Numbered from the stretch's first letter, positions 54,999 to 63,540 are shown. The stretch: DNA of 64,000 bases from an uncultured Clostridia bacterium (GCA_946413245.1 CAMKJS010000003.1:1-64000); one strand, 5' to 3'. The notes: generated by a model from the sequence alone, not told the origin. Numbers and translations are program-made.

Positions 54999-56099
54999 AT
55001 GTTGGAAGGACAGCCCAAGTATCTGCGGGTGGCGGACATCCTGCGGCGGGAGATCGCTGAAGGTGTTTTTCAGGACGGACAGGTGCTGATGACAGAGGAA
55101 GAACTGCGGTGCAGGTTCGGGGTGAGCCGGCAGACGGTGCGGCAGGCGATCGCGCAGCTGGAGGACGACGGCCTGGTGGACCGGCGCCGGGGCAGCGGCA
55201 CTTACGTGCGCCACGGGCCGAGAAAGCGCCAGGGGCTGCTGCATGTGGGCGTGCTGACCAGCTATATTACGGACTATATCTCCCCGAATATTCTCAGCGG
55301 CATCGAGACGGTAATGAACCAGCACGGCGTGGTGATGAACCTGAGCGCGACGCTGAACGATCCGCGGATGGAGAAGAACATTCTGGCCCGGATGACGGAC
55401 GGACAGGTGGACGGGCTGATCGTGGAGCCCTGCCGCAGCGCGGAGGGCACGCCGAACGCGGACTGCTACCGCCATCTGGCGGAGCGCAACGTGCCGGTGA
55501 TCTTCATGAACGCGTACTATCCGGAGCTGAAGGGCATGCCCCACGTGATCATGGACGACGCGGGCGGCGGACGGGCCGCGGCGGCGGAAATCCTGAAGCG
55601 GGGTTACCGGAAACCGGGCTGCGTGTTCAAGACGGACGACATGCAGGGCGCTGAGCGCGGCCGGGGGTTCCTGGAGGAAATGAAGGAACAGGGAATGGAA
55701 ATTCCGGAGGAGAACATTCTGTTCTTCACCACGGAAGACCGGATGGACCTGTTCGATACGCCGGCGGGCCGCCGCTTCCTGGAGCAGGCGGAGAATCCGG
55801 AAACCATGGACAGCGTGGCCTGCTACAACGATATTTTTGCCGTGCGCCTGATGGAAGCCATGCGGAAGCGTGGAATCCGCAAGCCGCGGGAGCTGGGGAT
55901 CATCGGCTTCGACAACGCGATGGTGTCTGAAATGACCCGGCCGGCGCTGACCACGCTGGGCCATCCGAAGGAAGCTTTCGGATCCCTGGTGGCGGAGAAG
56001 CTGCTGCGGATGATGGACGGGGTGCGGCAGGAGAGCGTAAGAATGCCGTGGAGGCTGGTTGAAAGGGACAGTCTGCCCCTGGTAAATAGTATTGTTTAA
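54999..56099 (+). CDS. AraR-like transcriptional regulator (GntR HTH, sugar-binding domain)
   Basis: A 366-aa regulator. The GntR winged helix (about 5-70) has YLRVADILRREIAEGVFQDG and RFGVSRQTVRQAIAQLEDDG, then GSGTYVR. The rest (about 80-355) is a periplasmic-binding-like sensor domain (YITDYISPNILSGIETVMNQ, IIGFDNAMVSEMTRPALTTL). This combination is that of AraR, the arabinose repressor of Firmicutes. The operator at 54893 supports that group. No arabinose genes are adjacent, so the effector is unknown. ATG 54999 has GGAGAGG 8 nt upstream; a GTG at 54993 is too close to it. Confidence 0.88.
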   Translation: MLEGQPKYLRVADILRREIAEGVFQDGQVLMTEEELRCRFGVSRQTVRQAIAQLEDDGLVDRRRGSGTYVRHGPRKRQGLLHVGVLTSYITDYISPNILSGIETVMNQHGVVMNLSATLNDPRMEKNILARMTDGQVDGLIVEPCRSAEGTPNADCYRHLAERNVPVIFMNAYYPELKGMPHVIMDDAGGGRAAAAEILKRGYRKPGCVFKTDDMQGAERGRGFLEEMKEQGMEIPEENILFFTTEDRMDLFDTPAGRRFLEQAENPETMDSVACYNDIFAVRLMEAMRKRGIRKPRELGIIGFDNAMVSEMTRPALTTLGHPKEAFGSLVAEKLLRMMDGVRQESVRMPWRLVERDSLPLVNSIV

Positions 56100-56124
56100 T
56101 ACTAATTTTCTTTCATATAAAAAG

Positions 56125-56300
56125 GTTTTCGCTTCTGCGGAAGCGACCAGGGCTTTCCGAGTGCCCGGGGCTGCCGCCCGTTCCTCGCTGAAGAAGAGCC
56201 ACTGGCTCTTCTTCCAGGCGCTCCGAACCCCTGGACCTTCGGTCCGATACTTATTTGGCGGGGTAGTCAAAGCTTTGCCCCTGGACCTTCGGCCCGTAAG
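56125..56300. repeat. structured intergenic repeat, family B copy 2
   Basis: Hairpin TCGCTT-ctgcgg-AAGCGA (56129-56146), then CCAGGGCTTTCC as in copy 1. A long hairpin CTG-AAGAAGAGCC-act-GGCTCTTCTT-c-CAG (56188-56217) is followed by two copies of CCTGGACCTTCGG (56240 and 56279 areas). It lies directly upstream of rlmH, which has no evident ribosome site of its own. Confidence 0.65.
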
Positions 56301-56311
56301 TAAAAAAGAGT

Positions 56312-56791
56312 ATGGGAATATTGATTTTAGCAGTGGGGAAGCTGCGGGAGAAGGCGTACCGCCAGATGGCGGACGAGTATCTGAAGCGGCTGAGCCGCTT
56401 CGGAAAATACGAGGAAACGGAGATCCCGGATCTGGCGGAGCCGGAGAACGGGAGCGCTGCCCTGGAGGAGCAGATCAAAACCCGTGAAGGGGCGGAGCTG
56501 CTGAAGCGGATCGCGCCCCGGGATCATGTGATCGCCCTGACCATCGGGGGCAGGCGGCCGGACAGCCCCGGTCTGGCGGCGCGGATCGCGGATCTGCGGG
56601 CCCAGGGCGCCGGAAGGCTGGTGTTCGTAATCGGCGGCAGCCTTGGGCTGGGAAAAAACATCCTGGAGCGGGCGGACGAGGAGCTGAGCATGAGCCCCAT
56701 GACCTTCCCACACCAGCTGGCCCGGGTCATGCTGCTGGAGCAGCTGTACCGGTGCGAAAAGATCCTGGCCGGGGAGCGGTACCACAAGTGA
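56312..56791 (+). CDS. rlmH: 23S rRNA (pseudouridine1915-N3)-methyltransferase RlmH
   Basis: A 159-aa SPOUT methyltransferase, the normal length for RlmH. Landmarks: ILAVGKLREKAYRQMADEYL at the start, the SAM-binding loop LVFVIGGSLGLGKNILERAD, and the C-terminal SMSPMTFPHQLARVMLLEQL with YRCEKILAGERYHK. It methylates pseudouridine 1915 in helix 69 on the assembled 70S ribosome. No clear Shine-Dalgarno is visible; the family B repeat ends about 12 nt before the ATG. Confidence 0.96.
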   Translation: MGILILAVGKLREKAYRQMADEYLKRLSRFGKYEETEIPDLAEPENGSAALEEQIKTREGAELLKRIAPRDHVIALTIGGRRPDSPGLAARIADLRAQGAGRLVFVIGGSLGLGKNILERADEELSMSPMTFPHQLARVMLLEQLYRCEKILAGERYHK

Positions 56792-56848
56792 GGGAACGAA
56801 ACAGGCGGGTGAACCGTCTGTATGGATGAGAGAGGCGGGTGATCCGGA

Positions 56849-57496
56849 ATGCGGAAACGCGGAATCCGGACGGCGGCAATTCTGCTGACGCTGGCGGTGC
56901 TGCTGGGGGCAATGCTGTTCTCGGCCGCGGAACCTGTGGCAAAGGCGGGGACGGAACCGACCCTGCAGGAGCTTCGGACGGAAACGCGGACGGACAGCGA
57001 ACCGCAGGCGAACCGAAGCCGGAAGAAGAAAAACACGGCGACGCCGCGGCCGACGGAGACGCCGGCCCCCGACGGGGAGGAGTTCATTCCGACGCCGGTG
57101 CCGGAGGGGCCCATCATCGACCCCCAGAGCATCGCGGACTATGTGTTTGCCCACGGAGAACTGCCGGACAATTTCCTGACCAAGGCGGAAGCCCAGGCGC
57201 TTGGCTGGGACAGTTCCCGGAACGACGTGAGCGACGTGGCGCCGGGCATGAGTATCGGCGGGGACCGCTTCGGAAACTACGAGAGGCGGCTGCCGGTGGT
57301 GCACGGGCGGCAATACTATGAAGCGGACTGCTTCTACACCGGCGGAAACCGGAACGCCTACCGGATCATCTATGACAACGAAGGGCATGTATGGTACACA
57401 GCGGACCACTACCAGACCTTCACGGAGCTGTTTCCGACCGGGACGAAGGGCTATGTATGCCCGGTTGTGAGCCCGGTACCCCGGCGGAGGCGGTGA
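56849..57496 (+). CDS. Secreted barnase-family ribonuclease
   Basis: A 215-aa protein. It has an N-terminal signal or anchor (AAILLTLAVLLGAMLFSA, about 9-26), a basic and Pro/Thr-rich linker (about 50-88) and a barnase domain (about 90-197). The barnase pattern is close: SIADYVFAHGELPDNFLTKA, ALGWDSSRNDVSDVAPGMSIGG, YYEADCFYTGG and DHYQTFTEL. All active-site residues align: Lys112 (Lys27), Glu158 (Glu73), Arg168 and Arg172 (Arg83, Arg87) and His187 (His102). Two cysteines (161, 204), absent from barnase, could form a disulphide. No barstar gene is in the window. It would degrade RNA outside the cell. Confidence 0.9.
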   Translation: MRKRGIRTAAILLTLAVLLGAMLFSAAEPVAKAGTEPTLQELRTETRTDSEPQANRSRKKKNTATPRPTETPAPDGEEFIPTPVPEGPIIDPQSIADYVFAHGELPDNFLTKAEAQALGWDSSRNDVSDVAPGMSIGGDRFGNYERRLPVVHGRQYYEADCFYTGGNRNAYRIIYDNEGHVWYTADHYQTFTELFPTGTKGYVCPVVSPVPRRRR

Positions 57497-57518
57497 CTGA
57501 TTAAGGAGAGAGGAGTAC

Positions 57519-59507
57519 ATGAATAAAAAGAAGATTCCGGCCCTGGCCGGAGTGCTGGCGCTTTGCCTGCTGCTGACGGGCTGCTATATCGCCCCGGACG
57601 ACGTGAGCACCGGCGGAAACCAGAGCACGGTGAACAACCGGCCCTTTGCGACCCTGGCGCCCACTGCAACAGTGTATATGGAGCCGGATACGGTGGTGGT
57701 TCCTTCCCAGGACGTGTTCGGGGGAGCCGGCGGCGCCGTACAGGCGGTGAACACGGCGACGCCCACCCCGGACCCGGCCTCGCAGGATGCCGGCGGGAAC
57801 GATTACTGGACTACGGTGCAGCCCGGGGGAATTGCCGTGATCACGGAACAGCCCACGGCCCAGCAGCTGCCGACAGCGGTGCCTCTGACGGGAACCGCTG
57901 TGCCGGCACCGGGGACCATCGGGGTGATTACCGCGGGACCCACGGCCACCCGGGCGCCGGTGACCCCGACGCCCACGCCGAAGAGCCTGCAGCTCGGCTT
58001 CACCGGCAGCGACGAGGTGCGGAGCCTGCAGAAACGGCTGAAGGAACTGGGATACTACAAGGGAAACGCGGACGGAGACTTCGGCCCCGCCACGGACAAG
58101 GCCGTGAAGGAGTTCCAGAAGGCCAACGGACTGACGGCGGACGGCAAGGCCGGCGCGAAGACCCTGGAGAAGCTGTATTCGAAGGAAGCGGTCAGCTATG
58201 CCCAGGCGCACGCGACAGCGACCCCGAAGCCCACTGCCCGGGTAACGGCGCGGCCTACCGCGCGGGTGACGGCAACGCCGCGGGCTACAGCGACGCCGGA
58301 TCTGAGCAAGGATTATTATCTGCAGCTCGGTTCCAAGGGCAACCGGGTCACCCAGCTGCAGAAGCGGCTGATCTCCCTGGGATGGCTCAGCGGCAAAGCG
58401 TCAGGAACCTATGACGAGGACACGGAAGCCGCGGTGCGGGCCTTCCAGCGGAAGACACCGGGACTCTGGGAAGACGGCGTGGCCGGCCCCGGAACCCTGA
58501 AGGCTGTTTATTCCGAAGATGCCGCCCGGAGCAGCGCGCCGGTTGCCGGCAGCGGAGAAACCCTGGAAATGGGCTCCGAGGGAGACGAGGTCAAGGCCCT
58601 GCAGAAGCGGCTGAAGGAGCTGGGGTACCTGAAGGGCAGCGCGGACGGCAAGTTCGGCGTGGCCACCCAGGCGGCGGTGATCGCCTTCCAGCAGAACAAC
58701 AAGCTGACGGCGGACGGCAAAGCCGGCTCCGCGACCCTGCGGAAGCTGTATTCCAGCGACGCGATCCGCTCCGGCGGAAACGCCGTGAACATCGACAGCT
58801 CCGGCTCGGGAGGCCGGGACACCTCCGGCATTTCCTCCACCGGGTACGTCACCCTGGAGGAAGGCTCCACCGGGGAGCAGGTGAAGAACCTGCAGAAGCG
58901 GCTGAAGGAGCTGGGTTACTACAAGGGAAACGTGGACGGCAGCTTCGGCGAGGGAACCACCGCCGCGGTGATGGCTTTCCAGCTGCGGAACAACCTGACC
59001 GTGGACGGCAAGGCCGGCCCGGCGACCCAGCGGGTGCTGTACGGCAGCAAGGCTGCCATTACTTACTCCGCCCTGCGGATGGGGGACACGGGGCAGGCTG
59101 TGAAGAACCTGCAGTATACCCTGTACGAGCTCGGGTACTACGACGGCTCCATCGACGGGGTGTATGGCCAGACGACGTCGGACGCCGTGCGGGCCTTCCA
59201 GATTCAGAACAAGCTGAGCCCGGTGGACGGCGTGGCGGGAAGCAACACTCTGGCCAGAATGTATTCCAGCGACGCGGTGCCGGCGACGGCGGCCAACGTG
59301 GACTACGATACCGTGCGGCCCGGCGACCGGGGCGAAGTGGTGGTGGAGATTCAGGACTGCCTGATGGATATGGGATACCTGGACGACATCACCGGGATTT
59401 ATGACGACGCGACGACGGAAGCTGTGAAGGCGTTCCAGCGGGATCACGGGCTGACTCCGGACGGCGTATGCGGGGCGAAGACTCTGGTGATCCTGTTTGG
59501 GTATTAA
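57519..59507 (+). CDS. Lipoprotein with six peptidoglycan-binding repeats
   Basis: A 662-aa protein. The lipoprotein signal ends LLLTGC (Cys at about residue 22). A Thr/Pro-rich stretch (about 40-160) precedes six PG_binding_1 domains. Their unit is LQKRLKELGYYKG...DGxFGxxTxxAVxxFQxxNxLTxDGxAGxxTLxxLYS, starting at about residues 165, 265, 350, 450, 520 and 600. A second Thr/Pro-rich linker lies between units 1 and 2. No catalytic domain is attached. It should sit on the membrane surface and bind peptidoglycan. It begins 22 nt after the barnase-like gene, so they are probably cotranscribed. Confidence 0.9.
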   Translation: MNKKKIPALAGVLALCLLLTGCYIAPDDVSTGGNQSTVNNRPFATLAPTATVYMEPDTVVVPSQDVFGGAGGAVQAVNTATPTPDPASQDAGGNDYWTTVQPGGIAVITEQPTAQQLPTAVPLTGTAVPAPGTIGVITAGPTATRAPVTPTPTPKSLQLGFTGSDEVRSLQKRLKELGYYKGNADGDFGPATDKAVKEFQKANGLTADGKAGAKTLEKLYSKEAVSYAQAHATATPKPTARVTARPTARVTATPRATATPDLSKDYYLQLGSKGNRVTQLQKRLISLGWLSGKASGTYDEDTEAAVRAFQRKTPGLWEDGVAGPGTLKAVYSEDAARSSAPVAGSGETLEMGSEGDEVKALQKRLKELGYLKGSADGKFGVATQAAVIAFQQNNKLTADGKAGSATLRKLYSSDAIRSGGNAVNIDSSGSGGRDTSGISSTGYVTLEEGSTGEQVKNLQKRLKELGYYKGNVDGSFGEGTTAAVMAFQLRNNLTVDGKAGPATQRVLYGSKAAITYSALRMGDTGQAVKNLQYTLYELGYYDGSIDGVYGQTTSDAVRAFQIQNKLSPVDGVAGSNTLARMYSSDAVPATAANVDYDTVRPGDRGEVVVEIQDCLMDMGYLDDITGIYDDATTEAVKAFQRDHGLTPDGVCGAKTLVILFGY

Positions 59508-59519
59508 TTCAGAGTTGAG

Positions 59520-59640
59520 AGCGAGCGAGAGAAGCGTCAGCACAGTGTGCTGTCCTGCGAAGCAGGAAGCGACTCGAGCTCGTTAGCGCGAAACGAGTAC
59601 AGACGACGCTCCAAGTCGGCTGTACGACGATTGAGCGAAC
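59520..59640. repeat. structured intergenic repeat, family A copy 1
   Basis: 121 nt aligning without gaps to 63420-63540 (offset 3900). It holds hairpins CAGCAC/GTGCTG (59540 region) and TCCTGC-gaa-GCAGGA. It also holds an 11-position stem GTACAGaCGAC (59597-59607) with GTCGgCTGTAC (59615-59625) closed by loop GCTCCAA. In the second copy both arms differ but still pair, and the loop is identical. Confidence 0.82.
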
Positions 59641-59703
59641 GAGAGTTAAGAGTGAAGAGTTGAGAGCGAATGTGGAGATTTGAGTGAAAGGAAGGAATAG
59701 TTA

Positions 59704-60537
59704 ATGTCAGAATGCACACATGACTGCAGTACATGCGGAGCCGATTGCGCGAGCAGGGGCAACCCGCAGGAGAGTCTGCTGGAGCCGCAGAACGCGAACA
59801 GCAATATCAAAAAAGTGATCGCCGTGGTGAGCGGCAAGGGCGGCGTTGGCAAGAGCCTGGTCACCTCCCTGCTGGCGGTGCTGGCCCGGAGACGGGGCGA
59901 GAAGACGGCGATCCTGGATGCGGACATCACCGGGCCCTCCATCCCGAAAATGTTCGGCGTGCGGGATCCCGCCATGGGAAGCGAAGAGGGTATTTTGCCC
60001 TGTGAGACCCGGACGGGAATCAAAACCATGAGCATCAACCTGCTGCTGGAGCATGCCACGGATCCGGTGATCTGGCGCGGCGCGCTGATCGCCGGCACCG
60101 TGAAGCAGTTCTGGACCGACGTGGTCTGGGGTGACGTGGACACCATGTTCATCGATATGCCTCCGGGAACCGGCGACGTACCGCTGACTGTGTTCCAGAG
60201 CCTGCCGGTGGACGGCATCATCATCGTGACCAGTCCGCAGGAGCTGGTGGGCATGATCGTGGACAAGGCCGTGAATATGGCGAAGATGATGAACATACCG
60301 GTGCTGGGAATCGTGGAAAACATGAGCTATATTCCCTGCCCGGACTGCGGAAAAAAGATCTATCCCTTCGGAGAGAGCCATACGGCGCAGGTCGCGCTGG
60401 AACACGGGGTTCCGCTGCTGGCGCAGATGCCTATCGATCCGGCTCTGGCCCGGTCCTGCGACACCGGCGTGATCGAGCTGTTCAACGAAGCGTGGCTGGA
60501 TCCGGCTATGGACGCTATTGAGAGAGTGAAGAGTTGA
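59704..60537 (+). CDS. Mrp/NBP35-family Fe-S cluster carrier ATPase
   Basis: A 277-aa P-loop protein. The N-terminus has a Cys cluster (ECTHDCSTCGADCAS). The deviant Walker A is VVSGKGGVGKSLVTSLLAVL, then LDADITGPSIPKMFG and the switch FIDMPPGTGDVPLTVFQS. The C-terminal CxxC (YIPCPDCGKKIYPFG) binds the bridging cluster between two subunits. This family assembles or delivers Fe-S clusters. The normal length is reached. GGAAGGAA precedes the ATG. Confidence 0.93.
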   Translation: MSECTHDCSTCGADCASRGNPQESLLEPQNANSNIKKVIAVVSGKGGVGKSLVTSLLAVLARRRGEKTAILDADITGPSIPKMFGVRDPAMGSEEGILPCETRTGIKTMSINLLLEHATDPVIWRGALIAGTVKQFWTDVVWGDVDTMFIDMPPGTGDVPLTVFQSLPVDGIIIVTSPQELVGMIVDKAVNMAKMMNIPVLGIVENMSYIPCPDCGKKIYPFGESHTAQVALEHGVPLLAQMPIDPALARSCDTGVIELFNEAWLDPAMDAIERVKS

Positions 60538-60593
60538 GAGCGAAGAGTTGAGAGTGAAGAGTTGAGAGTGAAGAGTTGAGAGTGAGGAGTAGA
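60535..60593 (+). repeat. tandem repeat of about 15 nt (GAGAGTGAAGAGTT)
   Basis: Four near-identical units of GAGAGYGAAGAGTT follow each other from the mrp stop codon, then an inverted stretch CTCCACTCTC appears at 60599-60628, so the whole can fold back. Single or double units of the same sequence also stand beside the family A repeats at about 59650 and 63390. Confidence 0.75.
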
Positions 60594-60649
60594 AAAACTC
60601 CACTCTCCACTCTACAAACTCCACTCTCAGGTTAAGGGGGTGAGGAGAT

Positions 60650-61843
60650 ATCGCCAGAGGAACACAAAGCATCAACGATCAGCTGTACAGGTTCAGAACA
60701 AGGAACGCAGCGGACAGCCGGACACCTTCGCCGGAACAGGTCCGGCGGCGCCAGATCCGGAACTGGATCATTCTGGTGGGCATTGTGCTGGCGATTCTGC
60801 TGGGAGTACACTTCCTGCGCCGGTACGGACAGGCCAAGGAAATCGGCGCCACGCGGCTGCCGTGCTACAGCAACCAGAGCGTGACTCCCTTCCGGGACGG
60901 GCTGGTCTACTATGACGGCGCGACCATCCACCACCTGAGCAGCTCCGGCACGATCCGCTGGAGTTTTCCGACTGGCGCCGGCGTCGTATTCACCGCGGGG
61001 CCGACTCACCTGGCTGTGTGGGGCGGGAATCAGCTGTATCTGGTGGACAAGGACGGGAACGCCACCTACAATGACAACCTGGAAGGCCAGGTGCAGTTTG
61101 CCCGGCTGGGCGAGCGGTACGCGGCCGTCGTGGTCGGCGAGGATACGGCACCGAAGCTGATCGTCAAGGACCTGAACGGGACCCAGGTGGACATCGAGCC
61201 GGAAGCCTTCCAGGGGCTGATGATTCTGGATACGGGCTTTTACGGGGACCAGGGGCAGTACCTGTGGACCCTGAGCATGGACGTGTTCGGGACGGCGGCC
61301 AATACGATCCTGAATACCTTCCAGGTGGGCAAGATGAACACCGGCGAGGTTTCCCTGGGGGAAAACCTGACTTACAAGGTGATTTACGAGAACGGCCGGC
61401 TGCGGGTGTTTACGACCCAGCAGGTGTATACCTACGACTACAAGGCCGTGCAGGACACCAACGCCACGATGCTGGTGTACGGCTGGAAGCTGATCGACGC
61501 CGAAATCCCGGAGCGGGGGAACGCGCGGATGCTGCTGGCTCCGACGAGCCAGACCAGCAGCGCTCAGATTATCCAGGAGCTGCGGGTGCTGGAAGGGAAC
61601 TCGGACAAGCGGTACACGCTGCCGACCAACTGCGTCGGGGCGACGATCTACAAGGGGAACATTTACGCCGTATCCGCGGATTATGTGTACCGGGCGGATA
61701 TGAACAGCCAGCGGTTTTTCGGGTATAAGATTCCGGTGCCGGAGGGAACGCTGATTAACGGGTACGCCGGCGTCACCCAGGACGGGAAGATGCTGCTGAG
61801 CTCCGGCGAAACCATGTATTCGATGAGTTTACCGGTAAACTGA
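60650..61843 (+). CDS. Membrane-anchored extracytoplasmic protein (DUF5711-like)
   Basis: About 397 aa if started at 60650. A basic cytoplasmic N-terminus (ARGTQSINDQLYRFRTRNAA) is followed by one span (NWIILVGIVLAILLGVHFL) and a large outside part of beta-strand repeats (GLVYYDGATIHHLSSSGTIR, LYLVDKDGNATYN), like a propeller. DUF5711 is the nearest family I can name, tentatively. The only ATG/GTG in the area, GTG 60776, lies inside the span with no ribosome site. AAGGGGGTGA (60634-60643) stands 6 nt before an ATC at 60650, which would begin the protein naturally, so a rare ATC start or a mutated ATG is likely. Function unknown. Confidence 0.65.
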   Translation: MARGTQSINDQLYRFRTRNAADSRTPSPEQVRRRQIRNWIILVGIVLAILLGVHFLRRYGQAKEIGATRLPCYSNQSVTPFRDGLVYYDGATIHHLSSSGTIRWSFPTGAGVVFTAGPTHLAVWGGNQLYLVDKDGNATYNDNLEGQVQFARLGERYAAVVVGEDTAPKLIVKDLNGTQVDIEPEAFQGLMILDTGFYGDQGQYLWTLSMDVFGTAANTILNTFQVGKMNTGEVSLGENLTYKVIYENGRLRVFTTQQVYTYDYKAVQDTNATMLVYGWKLIDAEIPERGNARMLLAPTSQTSSAQIIQELRVLEGNSDKRYTLPTNCVGATIYKGNIYAVSADYVYRADMNSQRFFGYKIPVPEGTLINGYAGVTQDGKMLLSSGETMYSMSLPVN

Positions 61844-61936
61844 GTCGGAACACCCGTCCGGGCTGCCAGTAACTTGCAGGGAAAAAGAAAAATACGTAAG
61901 ACGGAAAAACGGAAACCTATTCAGGAGGAGAAGAGG

Positions 61937-63385
61937 ATGGCCAAGGAGAAAAAGCAGGAGTTTGTAACCCACATTACCCCCAGGAGTGAAGACTTTTCCC
62001 AGTGGTATACGGATGTGATCAAGCAGACCGAGCTGTGCGACTACGCGCCGGTGCGGGGCTGCATGATCATCCGGCCGTACGGCTATGCTATCTGGGAACG
62101 GATTCAGGCGGAGATGGACAAGCGCTTCAAGGAAACCGGCGCGGAGAACGTGTATTTCCCGATGCTGATTCCGGAAAGCCTGCTGCTGAAGGAGGCGGAG
62201 CACGTGGAAGGCTTCGCGCCGGAAGTGGCCTGGGTCACCCAGGGGGGACAGGAGAAGCTGCAGGAGCGCCTTGCGGTGCGGCCCACCAGCGAGACCATTT
62301 TCTGCGCGATGTACTCCAAGTGGGTGCAGACCTGGCGGGATCTGCCGATGATGTATAACCAGTGGTGCTCCGTGATGCGCTGGGAGAAGGCCACCCGGCC
62401 TTTCCTGCGGACCAGCGAGTTCCTCTGGCAGGAAGGCCATACCATCCACGCCACCGCGGAGGAGGCGGAGGAGGAGACCCTGAAGATGCTGGGGGTTTAC
62501 CGGGAAGTGGCGGAGGACGTGCTTGCCCTGCCGGTGTATGTGGGCCGGAAGAGCGAAAAGGAAAAGTTTGCCGGCGCCCGGGCCACCTATTCCATGGAAG
62601 CCATGATGCAGGACGGCAAGGCGCTGCAGGCGGGCACCAGCCACAACTTCGGCACCAATTTCTCCGAAGCTTTCGACATCCAGTACCAGAGCAAGGAAGG
62701 CAAGCTGGAATACGTGCATGAGACCAGCTGGGGCGTCAGTACCCGGCTGATCGGCGCCATCATCATGACCCACGGCGACGAGCGCGGCCTGCGGCTGCCG
62801 CCCCGGATCGCGCCGATCCAGGCGGTGATCCTGCCTATCGCGGCCCACAAGGGCGGTGTGCTGGAAGCCTGCGGGAAGCTGTATGACGAGCTGAAGGCGG
62901 CCGGCTTCCGGGTGAAGCTGGACGACCGGGATACCGTAAGTCCCGGATTCAAATTCAACGACTGGGAGCTGAAGGGCGTGCCGGTGCGGCTGGAGGTCGG
63001 TCCCCGGGATCTGGAGAACGGCGTGGTGACCGTGTTCCGCCGGGATACGCTGGAGAAGTTCACCCTGCCGCTGAACGAGATTGCCGAAAAGCTGAGCGAG
63101 CTGCTGGACGACATCCAGAAGACCCTGTACTGTCAGGCGAAAGCGTTCCGGGACGAGCGTACTGTGACCGTGCACAATATGGAAGAGCTGGAGAAGGCCG
63201 TGGACGCCGGCTTTGCCAAGGCCATGTGGTGCGGCGAGCGGGCCTGCGAGGACGAAATCAAGGACAAGTTCAACGCCAGCAGCCGGAATATGCCCTTCGA
63301 CCAGGAAGGCGAGACCTTCGGCGACACCTGTGTGTGCTGCGGGAAGAAGGCAAAGCACGTGATGTTCTTTGCGAAAGCGTATTAA
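61937..63385 (+). CDS. proS: Prolyl-tRNA synthetase, type 3 (archaeal/eukaryotic type)
   Basis: A 482-aa class II synthetase charging tRNA-Pro. Motif 1 region [17 protein letters not shown], motif 2 as [21 protein letters not shown], and motif 3 as ISRVLT-side sequence [21 protein letters not shown] are in order. The anticodon-binding domain begins [17 protein letters not shown]. The C-terminal zinc-like region has [11 protein letters not shown] and [20 protein letters not shown], as in the type without an editing insertion. AGGAGGAG lies 8 nt before ATG 61937. No T-box leader fits in the short upstream gap. Confidence 0.96.
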   Translation: MAKEKKQEFVTHITPRSEDFSQWYTDVIKQTELCDYAPVRGCMIIRPYGYAIWERIQAEMDKRFKETGAENVYFPMLIPESLLLKEAEHVEGFAPEVAWVTQGGQEKLQERLAVRPTSETIFCAMYSKWVQTWRDLPMMYNQWCSVMRWEKATRPFLRTSEFLWQEGHTIHATAEEAEEETLKMLGVYREVAEDVLALPVYVGRKSEKEKFAGARATYSMEAMMQDGKALQAGTSHNFGTNFSEAFDIQYQSKEGKLEYVHETSWGVSTRLIGAIIMTHGDERGLRLPPRIAPIQAVILPIAAHKGGVLEACGKLYDELKAAGFRVKLDDRDTVSPGFKFNDWELKGVPVRLEVGPRDLENGVVTVFRRDTLEKFTLPLNEIAEKLSELLDDIQKTLYCQAKAFRDERTVTVHNMEELEKAVDAGFAKAMWCGERACEDEIKDKFNASSRNMPFDQEGETFGDTCVCCGKKAKHVMFFAKAY

Positions 63386-63419
63386 ACCAGAGTGAAGAGT
63401 TGAGATTGAAGAGTGGAGA

Positions 63420-63540
63420 GCGAGCGAGAGAAGCGTCAGCACGGTGTGCTGTCCTGCGAAGCAGGAAGCGACCTGAGCTCGTTAGCGCGAAAGGGAGTGG
63501 AGATCCCGCTCCAAGGGGTTTCCACGACCATTGAGCGAAC
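63420..63540. repeat. structured intergenic repeat, family A copy 2
   Basis: Aligns without gaps to 59520-59640. The variable stem here is GTGGAGATCCC (63497-63507) with GGGGTTTCCAC (63515-63525), 11 pairs of which two are G-T, around the same GCTCCAA loop. The flanking CAGCAC/GTGCTG and TCCTGC/GCAGGA hairpins are kept, and both copies end in ATTGAGCGAAC. Confidence 0.82.

Noticed and set aside
61844-61936. T-box leader before proS
   Set aside because: Only about 90 nt are available and no T-box sequence or terminator hairpin is seen.
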